DNA of 6,680 nt, from NCBI GenBank assembly GCA_937901365.1, contig CALCEF010000286.1, forward strand, positions 1-6,680, given 5' to 3'. Both the position numbers and the translations under genes were made by a program. Positions 1 through 6,283 of this stretch are shown piece by piece (positions within the stretch are counted from its first letter, which is position 1; each line of letters opens with the position of its first letter). This stretch comes from an uncultured euryarchaeote. Lineage in GTDB: Archaea; Thermoplasmatota; Poseidoniia; Poseidoniales; Thalassarchaeaceae. The notes beneath the pieces were generated by a model. It saw nothing but the letters and a program-made list of their open reading frames with translations. It had not been told where the DNA came from and made no database searches.

Positions 1-191
1 AGAGCTTCGCCAACTTCGTGTTCATTGCTATACGCACGCGCGGTGTCAATGTGGGTATATCCTGCCTCAAGTGCTGCTAAGCATGCCGATTTACACTCAC
101 CGGGCTCTGACATCAAAAACACACCTAACCCAAATGATGGGATTTCATGTGAATATTCGACTCCATTCTCGGTCTGGTGGCCAATGCGCAT
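1..191 (-). CDS. Aldo/keto reductase family protein, N-terminal part (3' end beyond window)
   Basis: Reading leftward from an ATG at 191, 63 codons are visible before the gene leaves the window. They match the start of the NADP(H)-dependent aldo/keto reductase barrel: an IPSFGLGVF strand (residues 17-25), then AGYTHIDTARAYSNEHEVGEA (about 43-63, written here only as a motif). Asp49 and Tyr54 are spaced as the catalytic Asp and Tyr of the family; the Lys and His of the tetrad would lie outside the window. Family members reduce carbonyl groups in the cytoplasm, and the substrate cannot be told from this fragment. An in-frame ATG at 260 would add 23 residues but would overlap the small upstream membrane-protein gene, so 191 is preferred; it leaves a 32-base gap. 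No clear Shine-Dalgarno site precedes it. The family call is confident; the exact start is less so. Confidence 0.85.
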   Translation of the reverse strand, partial: MRIGHQTENGVEYSHEIPSFGLGVFLMSEPGECKSACLAALEAGYTHIDTARAYSNEHEVGEA

Positions 192-223
192 GTACACATG
201 CGAAAGGTGACGATTGATGAAAC

Positions 224-385
224 CTACAGCAGCGTCATGAAGAAGTATTTCGTCACCCATGTAATCATCATCGTCGTCATAGAGATCGCCAATACCACCT
301 TTCCAATCTGACGCATGCGCTCACTTCTGGCCTCATACGCAGCCGCCTCTTCCTCGGTCAAAGGCTCGATTTCCCATGGCTCCAT
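224..385 (-). CDS. Small single-pass membrane protein (53 aa), function unknown
   Basis: A leftward frame from ATG 385 to TAG 224-226 encodes 53 residues. The first half is acidic and helix-forming (MEPWEIEPLTEEEAAAYEAR), followed by a short basic patch (Arg20, Arg23, Arg25, Lys29). A hydrophobic segment follows at about residues 30-45 (VVLAISMTTMMITWV), with a short aromatic tail ending in FFMTLL. The basic patch before the membrane segment predicts a cytoplasmic N-terminus by the positive-inside rule. No family is recognised. It is probably cotranscribed with the aldo/keto reductase 32 bases downstream, and it diverges from the Nudix-MBL gene. Support comes from the sensible protein architecture and from how it fills the space between neighbours. 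It is antisense to a longer but unconvincing upstream extension of the Nudix frame. It could still be a chance frame; homologues with conserved sequence would settle this. Confidence 0.65.
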   Translation of the reverse strand: MEPWEIEPLTEEEAAAYEARSERMRQIGKVVLAISMTTMMITWVTKYFFMTLL

Positions 386-390
386 GTCAG

Positions 391-431
391 TGCGAAGGGG
401 CAACAGGCTTCAAGTCCGTCGGACCTTCGCA
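391..431. repeat. Inverted repeat in the divergent spacer (possible operator or transcript hairpin)
   Basis: TGCGAAGG at 391-398 is exactly repeated in inverse as CCTTCGCA at 424-431. An 11-base palindrome, GTCCGTCGGAC (414-424), abuts the right arm. All of it lies in the 52-base gap between the divergent starts at 385 (leftward) and 438 (rightward), where regulatory sites would be expected. The symmetry is visible in the sequence; a role as an operator is inference, and an 8-base arm pair can arise by chance. Confidence 0.4.
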
Positions 432-437
432 GACCCG

Positions 438-1898
438 ATGGAGGTTGCACGTGCAGAGCCTCGCCCCCCTCGCCCCTCTGCATCTGTGATGCTCCGTCGC
501 GGTGAAGAGATTCTTGTTTGCCACCGTGTTTCGAGTGTTCCAGCCTTCCCCGATTACTGGGCATTCCCTGGTGGGGGCGTCAGTCGAGTCGATCAAGCAG
601 TTCTCTCCTCGCATCCTGAATGGTTCCCTCAGCGAGATGAGGATGAACGCGCAGCACTAGTAGCTCTTTTTCGAGAAATGGTTGAGGAGGTCGGGATTGC
701 ACCAGGTCCCGATGGCTTGGAAACCGTAGATGCCGAACTGCGTGACCAAATTTTGTCGGACAAGAGTGCATGGGGCCTTGCTGTCGATGCTGGTAAAATC
801 AGTGTGAATGATGAGGGTTTCACAGTCATCAGTGAACGGACCACTCCACCGCTTGCACCACTGCGTTTTCGAAATCATTTCTTTACGATGGAATGTGATA
901 TTGATCCCATCCTAATCTCAGGTAATCAGGCTGAATTCGACGAATTTCGTTGGGCAACACCTCAGCAATTACTTGATGAATGGCATGCGAACCAAATCCG
1001 ACTTCCACCACCACTCATTATGATCTTGCGCGAACTATCCGATGGCCCACTTGAGCAATCGATTGAACAAATGGCGGAGTCTCCTCCCAAACAAAACAGC
1101 AGGATTGAATTCGCACCCGGTGTGGAATGTTTGCCTTTACCAACAGCGACCCTACCTCCTGCAACACACACCAATTGCTACATCCTTGGTGTCCCTGGCG
1201 GTGAGCGTATCCTCATAGATCCTGCAGCAAAGTGTGTCGATGGATTGACTCAGTTACAAGAAAAGGTGAACCAAATATTGGCCGATGGTTCGACCATCAA
1301 AGCAACAATTTTCACTCACCGGCATGCAGACCACATTGGCGATTTATCAGCGATTTCACAAATTTATCAAGCCCCGATTTGGGCGAGTTCTCAGACACTG
1401 GAAGTAATCCCCTCTTGTGATTCCGACCACGTCATCGGCGAAGGCTCCTCATTCGTTCTTCATGGTCCAAGTGGTGAAGTTCGCTGGGATATTATCGAGA
1501 CCCCAGGGCATTGCCCCGGACAAGTCTGTCTGGTTTCTGAGGCAGGCATCATTTCAGCAGACAATGTTGTCCAAGTTGGCACCATTTTGGTACCGAGTGG
1601 GGAAGGTGACATGGCGGCTTACATCGAAGGCTTGTACCGACTTCGAGAGTTGGATGCAAATCTATTGTTCCCAGGCCACGGCCCAGTTGTCACCAATCCC
1701 AACAAACTGCTGACTCACTACATCAAACACAGAGAAAATCGACATGAAGCCGTGTTCAACGCATGGCAGAAAGGACTCAGGGAAATTGAGGAGTTGAGCC
1801 ATGCGGCCTATGCCGACACTCCCGATGCACACCCGATGCTGAAAGTGGATCAAACCATGAGTCACCTCGACGCTTTGCGAAAAGAAGGCAGAATATAG
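438..1898 (+). CDS. Nudix hydrolase fused to LACTB2-like metallo-beta-lactamase-fold hydrolase
   Basis: This 486-residue protein has two hydrolase domains. Residues about 8-210 form a Nudix domain: AFPGGG at 42-47 and the core helix REMVEEVGI at 79-87, which supplies the metal-binding glutamates. About 18-20 extra residues separate the glycines from the helix, as in NUDT19-type Nudix enzymes that cleave CoA or nucleotide diphosphate links. Residues about 225-486 form an MBL-fold domain with HxHxDH at 294-299, His358 in PGHCPG, Asp375 in SADN and His414 in PGHGP, a complete two-metal ligand set. The tail, with HYIKHRENR followed by a short helical region, resembles the C-terminus of LACTB2, an endoribonuclease-like subgroup. 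Substrates are unknown. The frame is open back to 315, but ATG 438 is chosen because the Nudix fold begins just after it and the extra 41 codons overlap the small leftward gene. It is probably cotranscribed with the hydrolase gene that follows. Confidence 0.88.
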   Translation: MEVARAEPRPPRPSASVMLRRGEEILVCHRVSSVPAFPDYWAFPGGGVSRVDQAVLSSHPEWFPQRDEDERAALVALFREMVEEVGIAPGPDGLETVDAELRDQILSDKSAWGLAVDAGKISVNDEGFTVISERTTPPLAPLRFRNHFFTMECDIDPILISGNQAEFDEFRWATPQQLLDEWHANQIRLPPPLIMILRELSDGPLEQSIEQMAESPPKQNSRIEFAPGVECLPLPTATLPPATHTNCYILGVPGGERILIDPAAKCVDGLTQLQEKVNQILADGSTIKATIFTHRHADHIGDLSAISQIYQAPIWASSQTLEVIPSCDSDHVIGEGSSFVLHGPSGEVRWDIIETPGHCPGQVCLVSEAGIISADNVVQVGTILVPSGEGDMAAYIEGLYRLRELDANLLFPGHGPVVTNPNKLLTHYIKHRENRHEAVFNAWQKGLREIEELSHAAYADTPDAHPMLKVDQTMSHLDALRKEGRI

Positions 1899-1950
1899 GG
1901 TGAAGATTCAAGCACGCAGTTGGCGTGGCATTGAATGGAGAGCCACCAAG

Positions 1951-2790
1951 ATGAATTCCACCGAAGTGGCCGCATTGCTCGATAATCCGGATTGTGATAT
2001 CGAGGCACGACATGTTACGGCATCAGATGGCTACCAATTGCGCGTCTATTCATTCACACCGAAGCAGGCGAGTGATTTACCCCCTGTGGTTTTCATTCCA
2101 GGTTGGACCAGCGTTATGGATGGATGGGCCCCACTTCTCTCTGCTTGGGTTGGAAAGCGTACAATACACTACATTGAAACGCGAGAAAAGAGATCTGCAA
2201 TCGTTCCGAAGAAGTTACGTAAACACGATTTCGAAATGCTTCGTCATGCCGAAGATTTGAGCAAGGTTGTCCGTGAACTAAATCTTGATTCTAACGTGCT
2301 ATGGTTTGGTTCTTCGCTCGGTGCAACTGTGATTCTTCATGGAATGATGGAGGGGATCCTCAAAGGCAATTCAGCCTTCTTGATTGCACCCAATTCCCAA
2401 TTTAGATTCCCCATATGGATGGTGCCTCTCACAGCCGCACCTTGGTGGTGTTATTCCCCTTTGATTCGCATCGGCCTTCCTTATCTGAAATGGAGGCTGA
2501 AAGAGCCAAAGCAGTACATTCGATACAAGCGAACATTGACTCAGGCACATCTACTTCGTTTGAAGCGAAGTTTGCAAGCCAATCGTCGCTACGATTTGCC
2601 CACTGATTTCAATCGAGTTAGTGCGAAGGTCGCCATATGTGTGGCTGCTTCCGACACACTGCATACAGGTTCTGATTCACATGGAATTGCTGATGCTTTG
2701 CCCCATGGTACGCTGGTTGAAGTCCCTAGCAATCAATACGCACACGAAGCAGATGTGATTGCAGATATCGATGCATGGGAAGCCGCCTAA
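1951..2790 (+). CDS. Alpha/beta-hydrolase fold protein, possible lipase/esterase
   Basis: This 279-residue protein is predicted from ATG 1951. It shows the alpha/beta-hydrolase plan: VVFIPGWTS (about 46-54) in the oxyanion-hole position, the nucleophile elbow GSSLG with Ser122, a likely acid Asp235 in AASDT, and the catalytic His265 in NQYAHEAD. A hydrophobic, Trp- and Pro-rich stretch (about 152-180, with PIWMVP and PWWCYSP) sits where a lid or cap is usual and suggests a lipid-like or bulky substrate. Esterase, lipase, thioesterase and peptidase remain possible. A GTG at 1900, two bases after the upstream TAG, would add 17 residues. ATG 1951 is preferred because GGAG at 1937-1940 lies 10 bases before it and the extra residues look unlike domain sequence. 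It follows the Nudix-MBL gene in the same direction with a 52-base gap, so shared transcription is likely. All three catalytic residues are present. Confidence 0.82.
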   Translation: MNSTEVAALLDNPDCDIEARHVTASDGYQLRVYSFTPKQASDLPPVVFIPGWTSVMDGWAPLLSAWVGKRTIHYIETREKRSAIVPKKLRKHDFEMLRHAEDLSKVVRELNLDSNVLWFGSSLGATVILHGMMEGILKGNSAFLIAPNSQFRFPIWMVPLTAAPWWCYSPLIRIGLPYLKWRLKEPKQYIRYKRTLTQAHLLRLKRSLQANRRYDLPTDFNRVSAKVAICVAASDTLHTGSDSHGIADALPHGTLVEVPSNQYAHEADVIADIDAWEAA

Positions 2791-2803
2791 GGGCCAGTGA
2801 TGC

Positions 2804-2810
2804 TAATAAT
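2804..2810 (+). promoter_or_regulatory. TATA-like box for the LemA gene, leaderless-type spacing
   Basis: TAATAAT is the only AT-rich patch in the 40-base gap before ATG 2831, and its centre lies 24 bases upstream of that ATG. This is the spacing expected when an archaeal TATA box drives a transcript that begins at or near the start codon. No Shine-Dalgarno site is seen. It suggests LemA has its own promoter even though it follows codirectional genes closely. Confidence 0.45.
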
Positions 2811-2830
2811 CGCATCCTCTTCGGCTCGCC

Positions 2831-3559
2831 ATGGACCCCACGCTAATGCTTCTGACCGTTGCCGGAGTCATGGTTCTCCTCGGATTGTTCTTTTGGATTT
2901 ATGGCACTTACAACCGCATGGTAGATCTCGAGGAAGAGGTCAAAAATCAGTGGCAGAATCTTGAGGCTCAAATCGCAGTTAAATCTCAAAAAATAGCCCT
3001 TGTCGAGGATACCGACTTGGTCCAAGTAGGATTGGAAAGTAATGTCTATGAAATGATTGTCGAAGCTCGGAAACTTTTCGCAGATTCGAGTAAATCAGGT
3101 GACCGAAGTGGAATGGCAAAAGCTTCTGGAATGATGGATTCAATCATGCCCAAGGCCCTCGCGTTTGCCGAAGATAATCCACAATTGACATCATACCATG
3201 TTCTGGTTGAAGGTTTGCAACAAGGCATTTATGCGATTTCAAAAATGGCCAGCGAAGTTGAGGAATTCAATCAATCTGCAAAAAATTACAACACATACAT
3301 TCGGATGTTCCCTGCGGTTCTTGTCGCCAAAATGATGGGTTTCAACCCAGCAGATTACTTTGACGAACTTAACGAAGAGGAAGTCAGCAGCATGTTCCGA
3401 CGAGAAGCAGAACTGGGGTCCTTTGTTGAATCCGCCAAATCCGAAGCGGATATCAAAGCAGAAGAATTCCAAGATGAAGTCAAGGCGATTGAGGCGGAGG
3501 TCGAATTACTCGAAGCCAAGGCTCGTTTGAAGGAATTGAAGGAGTCGCTGGAAGAATAG
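2831..3559 (+). CDS. lemA: LemA-family membrane protein with C-terminal coiled-coil extension
   Basis: This 242-residue protein has one N-terminal membrane segment (about 5-24, LMLLTVAGVMVLLGLFFWIY). The LemA signature YNRMVDLEEEVKNQW follows at 27-41, then a long helical region, and later NYNTYIRMFPAVLVAKMMGF (152-171) and DYF, the other conserved LemA block. The soluble helical bundle would lie on the far side of, or attached to, the membrane; LemA function is not known in biochemical detail. The segment after the signature lacks the usual LIPNLV-type motif, and the protein is longer than the usual roughly 190 residues. A highly charged Glu/Lys-rich helix from about 185 to 242 (EAEVELLEAKARLKELK) is probably a coiled coil. 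The gene converges with the GIDE-like gene, with stop codons four bases apart. The family call rests on the two conserved blocks. Confidence 0.85.
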   Translation: MDPTLMLLTVAGVMVLLGLFFWIYGTYNRMVDLEEEVKNQWQNLEAQIAVKSQKIALVEDTDLVQVGLESNVYEMIVEARKLFADSSKSGDRSGMAKASGMMDSIMPKALAFAEDNPQLTSYHVLVEGLQQGIYAISKMASEVEEFNQSAKNYNTYIRMFPAVLVAKMMGFNPADYFDELNEEEVSSMFRREAELGSFVESAKSEADIKAEEFQDEVKAIEAEVELLEAKARLKELKESLEE

Positions 3560-3572
3560 GTGGTTAGCCACC
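3559..3572. repeat. Short hairpin across the convergent stop codons
   Basis: GGTGG (3559-3563) and CCACC (3568-3572) flank TTAG. The hairpin contains the last base of the LemA stop codon and the whole leftward stop codon (3564-3566). It could help end transcription from both sides, but the stem is only five pairs, half of it is coding sequence for the leftward protein, and no T-tract follows on either strand. Confidence 0.25.
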
Positions 3573-5108
3573 AATTGCTGCCATCAAAAATCCTGCTGCG
3601 ATCAGCAAGAAAATTGCGCCAAAACGACTCACTGCAGAAGTTTTCGGCTTCAGGACCGAGAATTCAGTACCCTTGCGCAACTTGGCCGTACGTCGCACCG
3701 CATCCTCTCCAACCGCTACGAGGGTATGGTGGACCCGCGACGCATTGTTGGCAACATGCCCTTTCGGAATCTCATCAAAGGGCCGAGAACGTATTCGGGC
3801 CATCAAATACACAGGGTCTCCCAATTGAAGTGCCCAAAGACTCCATTTGTGTTTTCGTATGTCTCCACTAGTGTATAACCCAGCTCCACCAGTCTCACCG
3901 GGTGTTTCTCTTGTCCAAATTGCTTCACCAAAACTTGAATTTCCAAAGGAATGAATGTCGACGAGAATTCCACCAGTGCCGTCGTGGAGCATGAAATCTC
4001 GACTACCATTGTCCCCCCTGATTCTGCGCCAATTGCAAACAGTTCTCGTTTTCCACGTCTTTGATTCCGAATCATAATACCGTTCTTCTTCGCATTCATA
4101 GACACGATAGGACCAGGCCCACGCGACTAGATTGTCAAAGGTCCAATCAGGGTCTCTATATCCATCGACATGGACGATATCAAGGGGCAAGAACGTTGCA
4201 GGGCGAACTTGTCCGACCAATTCACCATGCCCCTCATCGACATATTTGATGATTGAAGTGACCGTATCCCATGCCTCGACAACACCTCGGCTATACCACT
4301 GCGAAATGATGGCCCAAATCGTTCCAAATACGATCAAGCCGATTGCATACGGGGAAAATGCTTCCCGATCTTCACTTGGAAATCCAAGAAACATTCCAAC
4401 GATGAACAGCACTGAAAAAGTATGCCAAAACAATGTTGCTGTAATCATGGGTGGTGAAGAGTTGTAGATCGCACGAAATCGCGAATTCCGAGGGTGTTCG
4501 GTGAAAACCTTGGTTTGAGCATTAACGCCTTCATCGCGGGAAATTAACTTCTGAATTTGTTTGTCTGCCTCAATTTCACTATCGAATCGTCCCGTTCCGC
4601 CTCCGCCACACTCAGGACATTCCTTCCCTCCGACAACTTTCATTCCTTGACATTCTTCACATTGCAATTCTTGCCCGCCATAGTAGATGCCCCACTGGTC
4701 ACCAATTTTCTCACAACTAATTTCTGGACCATCCATCTCGAATCGGGCGAGTGGATCGGGCAACCATTCCTTGAATTTCTCATTCCATCTGGGTCGGTCG
4801 AGATGCCACTGCGAAGGGTGCATGGGTGGAAGTGGATCCAAAGTCCATCGATCAGAAGCCCCAGGGACCATCTCTTTCATCGCGACACCAAATGGATTTG
4901 GACTTGCCACCCCCAATATTGCACAACCGATGGCTGCCAGACAAAGACCATCGACATTCATGGCTGCGAGACTTGAGATCAGTCCGTATCCCAAACTGAC
5001 CGCACCCAATCCCCAAAAGCCCCATCTTGGTAACGATTGGGGCCAAGACCAGGCGAAGATATTGGGTACCAGTGGTGGCTCGTCCGTGAAGGGGTCCTCA
5101 CCACTCAT
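3564..5108 (-). CDS. Membrane protein with DnaJ-type zinc-ribbon motif and GIDE-like (E3-ligase-associated) domain
   Basis: This 514-residue protein is predicted to span the membrane about five times: around residues 29-50, 52-70, 222-243, 252-271 and 497-511. Between the second and third segments lies a four-cysteine motif: C150-x2-C153-QG and C164-x2-C167-GGGGTG. This is the CxxCxG pattern of DnaJ-type zinc fingers. Residues about 295-470 resemble the GIDE domain known from the mitochondrial E3 ligase MULAN/MAPL and from many prokaryotic membrane proteins. Supporting features are YRVYECEEERYY, WKTRTVCNWRR, then FMLHDGTGGILVDIHSFG and WALQLGDPVYLMARI. No RING finger is present, so ubiquitin-ligase activity should not be assumed from the family name. 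The convergent neighbour is LemA. The gene 35 bases upstream is codirectional and may share its transcript. The membrane topology and zinc motif are clear; the GIDE assignment is by motif recall and is moderately sure. Confidence 0.72.
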   Translation of the reverse strand: MSGEDPFTDEPPLVPNIFAWSWPQSLPRWGFWGLGAVSLGYGLISSLAAMNVDGLCLAAIGCAILGVASPNPFGVAMKEMVPGASDRWTLDPLPPMHPSQWHLDRPRWNEKFKEWLPDPLARFEMDGPEISCEKIGDQWGIYYGGQELQCEECQGMKVVGGKECPECGGGGTGRFDSEIEADKQIQKLISRDEGVNAQTKVFTEHPRNSRFRAIYNSSPPMITATLFWHTFSVLFIVGMFLGFPSEDREAFSPYAIGLIVFGTIWAIISQWYSRGVVEAWDTVTSIIKYVDEGHGELVGQVRPATFLPLDIVHVDGYRDPDWTFDNLVAWAWSYRVYECEEERYYDSESKTWKTRTVCNWRRIRGDNGSRDFMLHDGTGGILVDIHSFGNSSFGEAIWTRETPGETGGAGLYTSGDIRKHKWSLWALQLGDPVYLMARIRSRPFDEIPKGHVANNASRVHHTLVAVGEDAVRRTAKLRKGTEFSVLKPKTSAVSRFGAIFLLIAAGFLMAAIGG

Positions 5109-5132
5109 GTTGTGGCGAAATCAAGTCAATCC

Positions 5133-5160
5133 TTGAACGTCACCTACGGTGACAGTTCAA
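5133..5160. repeat. Strong hairpin over the stop codon between two leftward genes
   Basis: TTGAACGTCACC (5133-5144) pairs with GGTGACAGTTCAA (5148-5160), giving twelve pairs around a TAC loop with one bulged A at 5154. The leftward stop codon (5144-5146) sits in the loop region. On the leftward transcript it lies between the unrecognised gene and the GIDE-like gene, with no T-run after it. It could be an attenuating terminator, an RNA processing or stability element, or a protein-binding site. Confidence 0.55.
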
Positions 5161-6232
5161 ACTCGTCATCATCGCTGGAGAACGGGTCATCCCATTCCCC
5201 TGAAACTTCATCGGTTCTGAAGTGCTCGTATAATCGCTCAATTGTGCCATACGGCCATTCCCCTCGCTGTGCATCATAGCGACGAATGAGATCGGGGCCA
5301 TTTCCCCCATGGAACCAGATTGGCACATCCAATCTCCTGAACAATCCTTCAGTGAATCCTCCGAATGCATGTAGGTGGCGTATTCCACTCAAATCAGCAA
5401 TCCAGTCGAAGTCCTGTCCCCCATCCTCGCCCTGCTGCTGTGGTTCACAAGCTTCCACAATGAGATCGATTACTCGATTGAAAGAAGCATCAACACCCCC
5501 TTCATCGATTTCTTGCTCTAAATCGGGTAGAATCCCAATGGGGTCAATTTCCCCTTTCAAATGCTGTAGCCAAACCAAGTGGGACAATGCCCGGAATGCC
5601 CGCTCATCCATTGCCACCTGTTCCCACAATGCCCACGGGCCCCTTGAGCCATCCAATGGTTGAGGTAGAATCCCATAGCGCAGGAAGGCCTCCCGCAACC
5701 CTCCCAATCGGGTGGGGTCACGGGCAACATGCGCATTTGCGAGAGCCTCTTCAATCGCAAACCACCATTGCGGAGTATTCCTTGAAAGGTGCAATTTTTC
5801 ACATGATTCTCGGTAATTCCCCCTTAGATCCGGCATTGGTTGTCCCGATGCATGCAAACGCATCATGTGGAGGCTGATTTGTGCATCAACACAATGGTGG
5901 AAAAAGCAATGATCGAATCCGAAAATGAAGGCGAGGTCAAGAGATAATGTTGGGGCATTGGCCACCCCGTCCCTCTCCATTGCAGTGGCGATTCCCGCAG
6001 CCCATTCAACCAATGCATCCGCATTGACATGAATGCCCCAATCAGGATCAATCTCCGGAGAATCCGTACCAGTTCGCAATAAATCGCGGTACCAGAACAT
6101 GCTGAGTGCTTCATCGATTTCACCACCGACATCGCTGCCCGGCGATGGACTACGCTCAGGCCGGCTCAATCCGGCAAGACCGCCGGGCGAATCTGTTTGC
6201 CGCACGAAGTTGCGCTGTACTCCGTACGTCAT
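5144..6232 (-). CDS. Unrecognised protein with a weak zincin-like motif pattern
   Basis: This protein is 362 residues from ATG 6232; a TTG at 6247 would add five. I do not recognise a named family. Residues 1-38 are Gly/Pro/Ser/Arg-rich and probably disordered, and the last 20 or so are strongly acidic. Between them is a mostly helical, Trp-rich body with no signal peptide or membrane segment, so it is probably cytoplasmic. The pattern FDHCFFHHCVD (His108, Cys109, His112, His113, Asp116) followed by an EEALANAHVAR block (from Glu161) resembles, from memory, small prokaryotic putative metalloproteases with HExxH...D and EEALANAxxxR. Here the catalytic Glu position is Cys, so an active protease is doubtful. 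The motif could instead bind metal structurally. A second possible motif is DVPIWFHGG near 302-310. The gene lies 35 bases upstream of the GIDE-like gene and diverges from the NFACT gene. The coding call is firm; the function is open. Confidence 0.75.
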   Translation of the reverse strand: MTYGVQRNFVRQTDSPGGLAGLSRPERSPSPGSDVGGEIDEALSMFWYRDLLRTGTDSPEIDPDWGIHVNADALVEWAAGIATAMERDGVANAPTLSLDLAFIFGFDHCFFHHCVDAQISLHMMRLHASGQPMPDLRGNYRESCEKLHLSRNTPQWWFAIEEALANAHVARDPTRLGGLREAFLRYGILPQPLDGSRGPWALWEQVAMDERAFRALSHLVWLQHLKGEIDPIGILPDLEQEIDEGGVDASFNRVIDLIVEACEPQQQGEDGGQDFDWIADLSGIRHLHAFGGFTEGLFRRLDVPIWFHGGNGPDLIRRYDAQRGEWPYGTIERLYEHFRTDEVSGEWDDPFSSDDDEFELSP

Positions 6233-6254
6233 AAGCGATTGGCTCAAGAAGAGG

Positions 6255-6261
6255 CATAGTT
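6255..6261. promoter_or_regulatory. Possible shared promoter core between divergent genes
   Basis: CATAGTT is the clearest TATA-like patch in the 51-base gap between ATG 6232 (leftward) and ATG 6284 (rightward), and it is centred 26 bases from each. That distance suits a TATA-like element read in either direction for leaderless transcripts. The match to a TATA box is weak, so this is a suggestion only. Confidence 0.25.
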
Positions 6262-6283
6262 CGGCTTGGCATGAGGGCGTAGT

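Noticed and set aside
192..260. Longer start (ATG 260) for the aldo/keto reductase
   Set aside because: It would overlap the small membrane-protein gene in another frame by 37 bases, and the family's first strand already begins soon after ATG 191.
315..437. Upstream extension of the Nudix-MBL reading frame by 41 codons
   Set aside because: The added residues are Ser/Arg-rich without domain resemblance, run antisense to the 53-residue membrane-protein frame, and the Nudix fold begins just after ATG 438.
2791..3563. LemA and the GIDE-like gene as one operon
   Set aside because: They lie on opposite strands and converge, so they cannot share a transcript.
4608..4661. RING finger in the GIDE-like protein
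   Set aside because: Only four cysteines in a CxxCxG pattern are present and no Cys3HisCys4 spacing is seen, so a DnaJ-type zinc site fits better.
4127..5136. Several open frames of 60-150 codons on both strands within the GIDE-like gene
   Set aside because: They are shadows of the 514-codon frame and show no coherent domain, membrane or motif pattern of their own.
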